Positions 1-5,144 of a stretch of 5,144 nucleotides of DNA are shown here, in pieces (the stretch's first letter is position 1; every line of letters starts with the position of its first letter). The stretch is taken from the NCBI GenBank assembly GCA_021814855.1, contig JAKAHQ010000166.1, positions 1-5,144 of the forward strand, given 5' to 3'. The notes under the pieces are model-generated. The model was not told where the DNA came from and ran no database searches. It saw nothing but the letters and a program-made list of their open reading frames with translations. Source of the DNA: Bacteroidota bacterium (GTDB taxonomy: Bacteria; Bacteroidota; Ignavibacteria; Ignavibacteriales; Melioribacteraceae). A program made the translations under genes and the position numbers.

Positions 1-49
1 ATGGCTGCAAGCGCGTGCCTAAGCCGGCGGCTAAAATTAACGCCTTCAT
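1..49 (-). CDS. Sugar-phosphate nucleotidyltransferase, N-terminal fragment (MurU/RmlA-like), cut by window edge
   Basis: Only the first 16 codons are visible, reading MKALILAAGLGTRLQP from an ATG at 49-47. This is the classic N-terminus of the NTP_transferase family (RmlA, GalU, MurU, mannose-1-phosphate guanylyltransferases). The LAAGxGTRL loop binds the nucleotide triphosphate, and its Arg contacts the phosphates. The family joins a sugar-1-phosphate to an NTP, giving a nucleotide sugar and pyrophosphate in the cytoplasm. The gene starts 55 bases after the stop of the kinase/RapZ fusion and on the same strand, so co-expression is likely. Next to an APH-type sugar kinase, a MurU-like role (making UDP-MurNAc or a related UDP-sugar) is the best guess, but 16 residues cannot separate the subfamilies. 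There is no strong Shine-Dalgarno sequence, only a weak GGA about 9 bases upstream. An upstream GTG in the leader runs into a TAG, which supports the ATG as start. Confidence 0.82.
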   Translation of the reverse strand, partial: MKALILAAGLGTRLQP

Positions 50-104
50 TCTATCTAATCCGTAAAAAATATTTTCTTAAATAAATCACGGGAGTTTCAA
101 CCGT

Positions 105-1526
105 TTATAAATTTGTATGAACGAGATTAATATTAATTTCGAAATTATTCTTAATGTGCCGCTCGGTTTGTTCTGCGCAGTAAACAGAGCGGTGCTGCCC
201 GCCGGTACAACCAAAATTTATCATCAAGTCGGTAAAACCTCTTTGAAGATAATTCTTTATAGATTCGTCAACGAGAGAATAAACATCTTCCAAAAATTTG
301 TTAGTTTCTGCCTGTGCTTCGAGAAAATCCCGCACCGGTTTATCTTTGCCAGTTAGAGTCTTGTACTGTTCGTATCGTCCCGGGTTAGGAAGGGCCCGGC
401 AGTCAAAAACAAATCCGCCGCCGTTGCCGGATAAATCCTGCGGCAATCTTTTCCTGTAAGAAAAGCTATTTATGCTTACCGTTAATCCGTTAAGGTGTTT
501 TGGCCAATCATATTTTTTTAGTGCGTCCGATTCTACAATTTGCTCAAGGACTTGAAACATTTCCGGCAGTTTGATTTTCGTTTTATGATTTTCCATTAAC
601 CATTTTAAATTATTTTGCGCGAAGGGAATGCTTCTTAGAAAATGCGTCTTGCTTTCAAAGAAGCCGCGGTAACCGTAAGCGCCGAACATCTGCATCAATC
701 TTATAAGAACATAACCGTTGTAATATTTAAGAAACTCGCGCCTATCCAGCACAGTAATTTTCTTTGCCTCGGAAAGGTAGTGGTCCAGTAATTCCTCTCT
801 TAAGTCAAATGGTATATTTGCCTTGGAATCAAAAAGCAATGAAGCAACATCGTACTGGAGCGCGCCTTTGCGCCCGCCCTGGTAATCGATAAAGTAAGGT
901 TGATCGTTCACAATCATTACATTGCGGGAATTGAAGTCGCGGTACATAAAATATTTAGAATGGGCTGAGAGCAGAAAATTTGTAAAGGCGTGATAATCAT
1001 CCTCAAGCTTTTGTTCGTCGAACAAAATATTCGACGGCTTCAGAAAATTATATTTGAAATAGTTGAGATCCCACATCATCGATTGCCTGTCGAACTTTGC
1101 GCGGGGATAACAAATTTTGTAATCCAATTTTTTTGAGGCCTGGATTTGAAAACGCGGAAGTTCGGCGAGTACTTTTTTGTATAGAGAAATTATCGAAGGG
1201 TCGAACCGATTCTTTTCGTCATGCTTCTCAAGGATTGAAAACAAAGTATCGTTGCCGAGGTCTTCCTGCAAATAAATATTGGAAGAAGTTTTGGCGCTAA
1301 ATATCTCCGGTACAGAAAGCTTGTATTTTTTAAAATGATTGGAGAGATACAAAAACGCGCGGTTCTCACGCTTGTCGGAATTATACGCGCCAATCGCAGT
1401 CTTGCTTTCGCTTTTAATTCTAAAATATTCTCTCGACGAACCTGATAAAGGCATTGGAGAGCATGCAATTATTTTCTCTCCCGCCCATTTTTCGAATAAC
1501 CGGATTAACTCCTTTTTGTAATCCAT
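105..1526 (-). CDS. Fusion protein: APH-type sugar kinase (AmgK-like) + RapZ C-terminal domain
   Basis: Two-domain cytoplasmic protein of 473 residues from the ATG at 1526 (476 if the in-frame TTG at 1535 is used; residues below count from TTG). Residues about 5-310 form an aminoglycoside-phosphotransferase/choline-kinase fold. The catalytic loop YRDFNSRN is at 198-205, with Asp200 as base and Asn205 as metal ligand. FIDYQGG at 215-221 supplies the second metal-binding Asp217, and LQEDLG at 89-94 fits the hinge region. Residues about 350-476 match the C-terminal domain of RapZ: FVFDCR (375-380), LPNPG (382-386), LTGKDKPV (394-401) and GCTGGQHRS (442-450). The RapZ P-loop domain is absent and the kinase takes its place. 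AmgK-like enzymes phosphorylate MurNAc/GlcNAc at the anomeric position; the downstream nucleotidyltransferase would use that product. The substrate is inferred, not shown. ATG is preferred because neither start has a Shine-Dalgarno sequence and TTG is rarer; TTG would overlap the preceding stop by 3 bases. Confidence 0.88.
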   Translation of the reverse strand: MDYKKELIRLFEKWAGEKIIACSPMPLSGSSREYFRIKSESKTAIGAYNSDKRENRAFLYLSNHFKKYKLSVPEIFSAKTSSNIYLQEDLGNDTLFSILEKHDEKNRFDPSIISLYKKVLAELPRFQIQASKKLDYKICYPRAKFDRQSMMWDLNYFKYNFLKPSNILFDEQKLEDDYHAFTNFLLSAHSKYFMYRDFNSRNVMIVNDQPYFIDYQGGRKGALQYDVASLLFDSKANIPFDLREELLDHYLSEAKKITVLDRREFLKYYNGYVLIRLMQMFGAYGYRGFFESKTHFLRSIPFAQNNLKWLMENHKTKIKLPEMFQVLEQIVESDALKKYDWPKHLNGLTVSINSFSYRKRLPQDLSGNGGGFVFDCRALPNPGRYEQYKTLTGKDKPVRDFLEAQAETNKFLEDVYSLVDESIKNYLQRGFTDLMINFGCTGGQHRSVYCAEQTERHIKNNFEININLVHTNL

Positions 1527-1531
1527 GTCTA

Positions 1532-1774
1532 TCAATTGTAAAATGAATTAGGTTTGTTGAGATACCATTCTATTCTTGTGCATTTTGTGCAAACCAGAAC
1601 CGATGCCGAACGATTAGCCCAATCTAATCTTAGGAAGGTTAAACCCGGCGTATTGAGTAAAATATCTTTCAGTTCGAATTTGTCGTTTCCGCAACTAGGA
1701 CAAGCGATTTTCTTGTTCATAATTTGATAAGAACTAATTAACGGCTCTTTCGGAGTCATGTCGAATATTCCCAT
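1532..1774 (-). CDS. Small zinc-ribbon protein with two CxxC knuckles
   Basis: Protein of 80 residues with four cysteines in two knuckles, CPSC at 25-28 and CTKC at 62-65, as expected for one structural zinc. The 33-residue spacer contains the TPGLTFLRLDWANRSA stretch and is followed by an aromatic strand (IEWYL). This resembles the small Zn-ribbon 'nucleotide/nucleic-acid-binding' proteins of the DUF2082 type (from memory). No partner or reaction can be stated. There is no signal peptide, so it is probably cytoplasmic. The start at 1774 is supported by GAGGT five bases upstream; the inner Met19 is an alternative that would still keep the whole ribbon, but it lacks that site. Its TGA stop lies only 5 bases before the ATG of the kinase/RapZ fusion, which suggests translational coupling. 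The N-terminal 20 residues before the first Cys are an extension without recognisable motif. Confidence 0.82.
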   Translation of the reverse strand: MGIFDMTPKEPLISSYQIMNKKIACPSCGNDKFELKDILLNTPGLTFLRLDWANRSASVLVCTKCTRIEWYLNKPNSFYN

Positions 1775-1779
1775 AGCAT

Positions 1780-1784
1780 ACCTC
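1780..1784 (-). promoter_or_regulatory. Ribosome binding site of the zinc-ribbon gene
   Basis: GAGGT on the minus strand, five bases before the ATG at 1774. It decides in favour of the long 80-residue start over the internal Met19. Confidence 0.65.
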
Positions 1785-1822
1785 GTTTCTTTTTCGTTGT
1801 CGCAAATTCATGAATTATATTT

Positions 1823-3382
1823 TTAAAATCTCCTTCTCTGCTGCACTGCATCGGGATCGAAATATTTTCCCGGAAGTTTTTGGTCTCGCATGGCGGCATT
1901 GTAAATAAAACTTGCCATGATAACGGCGGACTGCATCAAATCTCCTTTCGAAACGTGATCAATCACATCCATGTTGGAATGATGCGTTAATGTTTCGTAT
2001 TCAAGTTCATCTTGAATAAACTGGAATCCCGGTAGTCCGACACCGTCGAATGAAAGATGATCGGTTCCGCCGGTATTTCTAATTGTTACGGTTGAAGCTC
2101 CTAAATCGTTAAAGGGTTTCAGCCACTCTTCAAAAATCGGCACAACCATGTCGTTGCCCTGCGCATAAATTCCTCTTATCTTACCGCTGCCGTTATCATA
2201 GTTGAAATAAGCGGCCAGTTTATCATACTCCGGTTTCTTTTCTTTCTTCTCCAGGTCGAAGAAGTGATTCTTAACATAATTGCGAGAGCCAATTAATCCT
2301 TCTTCCTCGGCATCCCACAATGCAATACGAATTGTGCGTCTCGGCTTAACGCCGATCGCTTTAAGAATTCTTACCGCTTCCATGCATACTGCGCTTCCTG
2401 CGCCGTTATCCGTTGCGCCGGTACCTGCGTGCCAGGAATCGAAATGCCCGCCGAGCATAACAATTTCATCTTTTAATTTTTTATCTGTGCCCGGAATTTC
2501 CGCAACAATGTTGTAGCCGAGAGAATCGGTATCCAGATAATTTGCCTGGACTTCAATCTCAACCGTCACCGGAACATTCAACTTGAGTATTCTTACCATC
2601 CGGTTGTATTGTTCGAGCGAAATAACAACCGAGGGGACAACAGCTTCGGAACCGATTTTATACGATCCGCCGCTCTGGACGAAAATTGTTCCGTCTTTTC
2701 CACGGCTTGGTTCCAATGTAACGGCAGCGCCATCATCAATTAAAAATTTATTTATCGCTTGTTGAAGCTGACGGCGAGCCATAAATTCTTCTCTTCTATT
2801 TGCAAAAGGCGATTTCGCTCCCGGTTCCGGCGCCATATAAATTTTTTTCAGGTCTTCATCGGAATTTCTTTTAGCCATGGGATCGAAAGACATTTCCAAA
2901 TCTTGTTCTCCACCCAGCAAGACTATAGCGCCTTTAAGTTTTCCTTTGTACTGGTCCAGGTCCTCAACTTTTTTTACATCAATTAGAACCGGGTTGGCTT
3001 TAATGTCTCCGTTTGTTCCTGGCGTCCATGCTTTAGGATATCCTATAAGCGGCATATATTGAGGCGCCGTCATAGCCGCAAAAAATTTACGAAGTTCCCA
3101 GCCGCGACCGAATGTACCCCACGGTTCCATCTTTGCATTTTCAAGGCCGAGTTCCTTCAATTTATTTACCGCCCATTCGGCGGCTTTCTGATACTGCGGC
3201 GATTCGGCCAAACGCGGACCCAGCACGTCGCACAAGTAATTCATAAACTCCATCACTCTGGAATTCTGCAATCCTTCTTGACGAATGCGTTGAACCACCT
3301 GCAGATCAACTTTTTCCTGCGGGAAAATTTGGAGAGTTAAAACAAAAAGAAAAATTGCCGTATAAATTCGCTTGCTGCTCAT
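1823..3382 (-). CDS. Exported M28-family zinc metallopeptidase with PA-like insert (carboxypeptidase Q-like)
   Basis: Protein of 519 residues. The N-terminus has K4/R5, a hydrophobic core at about 6-20 and then a charged stretch, so it is probably a Sec signal peptide; there is no lipobox Cys. The protein should act in the periplasm or outside the cell. The two-zinc site of family M28 is complete: His313 in GGHFDSW, bridging Asp325 in ATDNGAG, catalytic Glu359 and zinc ligand Glu360 in DAEEEGLIGS, Asp396 in NYDNGSG, and His442 in TDHLSF. The peptidase domain is interrupted or preceded by a PA-like region (about 130-285). The later HHSNMD segment (467-472) resembles plasma glutamate carboxypeptidase/carboxypeptidase Q relatives. 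Family members release amino acids from peptides or dipeptides; the exact specificity is unknown. GGAG seven bases before the ATG supports the start. The gene lies 28 bases after the DinB-fold gene and 48 bases before the zinc-ribbon start. It ends with an unusual RRRF tail. Confidence 0.92.
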   Translation of the reverse strand: MSSKRIYTAIFLFVLTLQIFPQEKVDLQVVQRIRQEGLQNSRVMEFMNYLCDVLGPRLAESPQYQKAAEWAVNKLKELGLENAKMEPWGTFGRGWELRKFFAAMTAPQYMPLIGYPKAWTPGTNGDIKANPVLIDVKKVEDLDQYKGKLKGAIVLLGGEQDLEMSFDPMAKRNSDEDLKKIYMAPEPGAKSPFANRREEFMARRQLQQAINKFLIDDGAAVTLEPSRGKDGTIFVQSGGSYKIGSEAVVPSVVISLEQYNRMVRILKLNVPVTVEIEVQANYLDTDSLGYNIVAEIPGTDKKLKDEIVMLGGHFDSWHAGTGATDNGAGSAVCMEAVRILKAIGVKPRRTIRIALWDAEEEGLIGSRNYVKNHFFDLEKKEKKPEYDKLAAYFNYDNGSGKIRGIYAQGNDMVVPIFEEWLKPFNDLGASTVTIRNTGGTDHLSFDGVGLPGFQFIQDELEYETLTHHSNMDVIDHVSKGDLMQSAVIMASFIYNAAMRDQKLPGKYFDPDAVQQRRRF

Positions 3383-3389
3383 TCTGATT

Positions 3390-3393
3390 CTCC
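3390..3393 (-). promoter_or_regulatory. Ribosome binding site of the M28 peptidase gene
   Basis: GGAG on the minus strand, seven bases before the ATG at 3382, in the 28-base gap after the DinB-fold gene. This supports independent, efficient initiation of the exported peptidase. Confidence 0.65.
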
Positions 3394-3410
3394 GATGATT
3401 AATTCGCGGG

Positions 3411-3890
3411 TTAGTTTATTTTTTGTGAAGCCAGGAATTTTTCAATTTGCCTCCTATGACGGAGTATATGTACGATTGCGTGCTCAAACATCATTTCGAT
3501 ATTGTAAAGTCCCCATCGTGTTTCCATTCGGGTTGCAAGAATCTCTTCGTCAGACATTTTAAATTTGTCGTCAACAGTACGCGCAGTCTCTTCAATCATC
3601 TTATCCAATTCATCAATAGAATGAAAAACATTGTAGATATGATAACTGTGATCGGCTACATGTTTGTCAAGAAAAACGCAAATCTGGTCAATGTATCCGT
3701 ACCCGGCTCTAACCACATGTTTCATTATGGTTTGAATTGACCGGCAGTCTTCGTCCTTGGTAACCGGATCACAGATTTTAACAAACTCCTGCTGTGTAAC
3801 GGTACTTAGAAGATTTTTCAATTCCAGCGCAACTCTTTCGTATTCATCCATCAACGCGCCTATAGCGCCGGGGCGGTAAATTTTCTCCAT
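3411..3890 (-). CDS. DinB/YfiT-fold putative metal-dependent protein
   Basis: Protein of 159 residues, a normal length for the DinB-like four-helix-bundle superfamily. It shows the expected spaced histidines: His58 in the second helix (IMKHVVRAGYGY), and His137 and His141 in the last helix (EHAIVHILRHRRQIEKF), which would form the metal-binding triad. The HxxxHxxxHRRQI pattern is typical of the family. Members include thiol-dependent transferases (bacillithiol, mycothiol) and many uncharacterised stress-linked proteins, so no reaction can be assigned. There is no signal peptide, so it is presumably cytoplasmic. The ATG lies one base after the metH stop, and its Shine-Dalgarno sequence is inside the end of metH, so the two are tightly coupled. 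Whether it acts with MetH (for example in thiol or methyl metabolism) is unknown. The 'DinB' name reflects the fold and does not imply DNA damage control. Confidence 0.85.
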   Translation of the reverse strand: MEKIYRPGAIGALMDEYERVALELKNLLSTVTQQEFVKICDPVTKDEDCRSIQTIMKHVVRAGYGYIDQICVFLDKHVADHSYHIYNVFHSIDELDKMIEETARTVDDKFKMSDEEILATRMETRWGLYNIEMMFEHAIVHILRHRRQIEKFLASQKIN

Positions 3891-3891
3891 G

Positions 3892-5144
3892 TTAATTTCC
3901 CTCGTTGTAATTCAAAATTGGCCGCAGCCACTTTTCCGCTTCTTTAAGACTAATGCCTTTTCTCTTCCTATAATCGTCAACCTGGTCTTTCGAGATTTTT
4001 CCGACGGTAAAATATTTTGATTCCGGGTTGGAAAAATATAGTCCGCATACGGAGGCCGCAGGGTACATGGCCAAACTTTCCGTTAGTTTAATTGAAGCGT
4101 TCTTTTCAACATCGAGCAATTTCCAGATCGTCAATTTTTCGGTATGATCGGGTTGAGCCGGATAACCGGGGGCGGGACGAATGCCGCCGTATTTCTCCTC
4201 GATCAAATCGTTGTTGACTAAATTCTCATTTACCGCGTAGCCCCAATAATCTTTTCTTACTTTTAGATGAAGGAGTTCCGCAAACGCCTCCGCCAACCTG
4301 TCGGCTACGGCCTTGGTCATAATAGAATTGTAATCGTCGTGATCTCTTTCAAATTGTTCAATTAATTTTTCTATGCCGATACCTGCCGTTACGGCAAACA
4401 TTCCGATGTAATCTTCGCTACCGTTTTCTTTCGGGGCAATAAAATCGGCAAGTGCCATGTTGGCTATGCCTTTGGATTTTAGAGACTGCTGCCGGATAGT
4501 ATGCAGCGTAGCCAAAATTCCTTTGCGCGATTCATCGGTATATATTTCAATATCGTCCTCGATTGCGTTGGCGGGGAAGAGACCGATAATTCCATTCGCC
4601 GTTAGGAGTTTGTTGTTTACGATTCCATCCAAAAGTTTATTGGCATCGTCAAAAATCTTTTTCGCTTCGCCGCCGTAATTTTCATTCTTGAAAATATCCG
4701 GGTACCGACCTTTTAATTCCCAGGTGAGAAAGAAAGGGGTCCAGTCAATATATTCTCTAATCTCGTTAAGAGGGAAGTTGTTGAGAAGGGTTACACCTAA
4801 TTTTCTCGGTTTCAACGGTTTAATATTTTGCCAGTCGAGTTTTAATTTATTTGCCCGTGCTTTTTCTATTGAGATAAATTCTCGAACAGCTTGCTTTTTA
4901 AGATGCTCATCGCGAAGGGTGGAATATTCCGATCTAATTTTTTTAACGAAAGATTCCTTCGAATTCTCGCTTAATAAATTGCTGACTACGCCTACGCTTT
5001 TTGATGCATCGAGTACGTGGATAGCGGGATGAGAATATTCCGGTGCAATTTTAACAGCCGTATGAACGCGTGAAGTTGTTGCCCCGCCGATCAATAACGG
5101 TATATCGAGATTCATCCGCTCCATTTCTTTTGCCACATGAACCA
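3892..5144 (-). CDS. metH: Cobalamin-dependent methionine synthase, C-terminal part, cut by window edge
   Basis: Open at its 5' end: the frame continues to the window edge (VHVAKEMER), so the GTG at 5136 is an internal Val and not a start. About 416 residues of a protein that is near 1,200 residues in full-length homologues. MetH transfers the methyl group of methyltetrahydrofolate to homocysteine via cobalamin, in the cytoplasm. Visible (residue 1 = that Val): the end of the B12-binding domain with IGGATTSRVHTAVKI (16-30) and SVGVV (47-51), a linker, then the AdoMet-dependent reactivation domain. That domain shows DFIAPK (231-236), DYIGMFAVT (242-250), HDDYN (266-270), DRLAEAFAE (279-287), YWGYA (297-301), the AdoMet motif RPAPGYP (320-326) and KLTES (350-354). 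All these match E. coli MetH closely from memory, so the enzyme looks intact and reactivatable by AdoMet and a flavodoxin-type reductant. The cobalamin His and the catalytic modules lie outside the window. Confidence 0.96.
   Translation of the reverse strand, partial: VHVAKEMERMNLDIPLLIGGATTSRVHTAVKIAPEYSHPAIHVLDASKSVGVVSNLLSENSKESFVKKIRSEYSTLRDEHLKKQAVREFISIEKARANKLKLDWQNIKPLKPRKLGVTLLNNFPLNEIREYIDWTPFFLTWELKGRYPDIFKNENYGGEAKKIFDDANKLLDGIVNNKLLTANGIIGLFPANAIEDDIEIYTDESRKGILATLHTIRQQSLKSKGIANMALADFIAPKENGSEDYIGMFAVTAGIGIEKLIEQFERDHDDYNSIMTKAVADRLAEAFAELLHLKVRKDYWGYAVNENLVNNDLIEEKYGGIRPAPGYPAQPDHTEKLTIWKLLDVEKNASIKLTESLAMYPAASVCGLYFSNPESKYFTVGKISKDQVDDYRKRKGISLKEAEKWLRPILNYNEGN
3899..3903 (-). 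promoter_or_regulatory. Ribosome binding site of the DinB-fold gene, inside the metH coding end
   Basis: GAGGG on the minus strand, eight bases before the ATG at 3890. It is made of the Glu and Gly codons close to the end of metH (NEGN-stop), so ribosomes finishing metH pass directly over it. Confidence 0.65.

Noticed and set aside
50..104. Possible promoter (TTGAAA with AT-rich sequence downstream) or hairpin (aaaatatttt) in front of the nucleotidyltransferase
   Set aside because: No well-spaced -10 box follows TTGAAA, no Bacteroidota TAnnTTTG motif is present, and the inverted repeat has no G or C, so neither a promoter nor a terminator can be supported.
1190..1468. Minus-strand frame of 92 codons within the kinase domain
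   Set aside because: It is out of frame inside the kinase/RapZ gene, whose own frame carries all the conserved motifs.
1805..1816. 12-base perfect palindrome (aattcatgaatt) between the peptidase and zinc-ribbon genes
   Set aside because: It is AT-rich with no loop-and-U-tract structure of a terminator and no second copy nearby as an operator pair would show; a chance match in AT-rich DNA is likely.
3059..3340. Plus-strand open frame of 93 codons opposite the peptidase
   Set aside because: It lies wholly inside the well-supported M28 gene, has no recognisable motif and looks like a shadow frame; the same holds for the other plus-strand frames in the window.
4688..5032. Plus-strand open frame of 114 codons opposite metH
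   Set aside because: It is antisense to strongly conserved MetH sequence and its translation shows no family features.
5134..5136. GTG as a start codon giving a stand-alone 414-residue protein
   Set aside because: The frame stays open to the window edge and the upstream codons encode residues (VH before VAKEMER) that continue the MetH family alignment.

Overview
All six genes in this window lie on the minus strand, so the transcription order runs from the right edge to the left: methionine synthase MetH (3' part only) > DinB-fold protein > secreted M28 metallopeptidase > small zinc-ribbon protein > sugar-kinase/RapZ C-terminal fusion > nucleotidyltransferase (first 16 codons only). Gaps between genes are 55 bases or less. 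I see no convincing terminator in any gap, so one operon or two overlapping transcription units is plausible. There is no RNA gene, mobile element, CRISPR array or long repeat, and no gene-free stretch over 300 bases.

The sequence is moderately AT-rich. Three genes have clear GAGG/GGAG-type ribosome binding sites, while the two genes at the left end have none. An APH-type kinase fused to a RapZ C-terminal domain and followed by a nucleotidyltransferase is an arrangement I associate with Bacteroidota and relatives. With the Shine-Dalgarno usage and the M28 and DinB content, this suggests the Bacteroidota/Ignavibacteriota/Chlorobiota group, perhaps an Ignavibacteria-like organism. This is an inference from gene content, not a database result.

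Right part (3411-5144): the MetH C-terminus carries the end of the cobalamin domain and the AdoMet reactivation domain. It is followed after one base by a DinB/YfiT-fold protein whose ribosome binding site lies inside the last metH codons. Middle part (1532-3382): an exported zinc aminopeptidase/carboxypeptidase of family M28 with a PA-like insert, then a compact four-cysteine zinc ribbon. Left part (1-1535): a phosphotransferase joined to the RapZ domain, which in E. coli senses glucosamine-6-phosphate, followed by the start of a sugar-1-phosphate nucleotidyltransferase.

The left part is the most interesting. A kinase of AmgK type and a nucleotidyltransferase of MurU type together form a known cell-wall sugar recycling route (sugar > sugar-1-phosphate > nucleotide sugar). 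Here the kinase carries a RapZ-like domain that keeps the GCTGG-x-HRS signature. It lacks the E. coli His190 equivalent and the basic RNA-binding tail. This fits an enzyme with a built-in metabolite-sensing or allosteric domain better than an RNA adaptor, but its ligand cannot be told from sequence.
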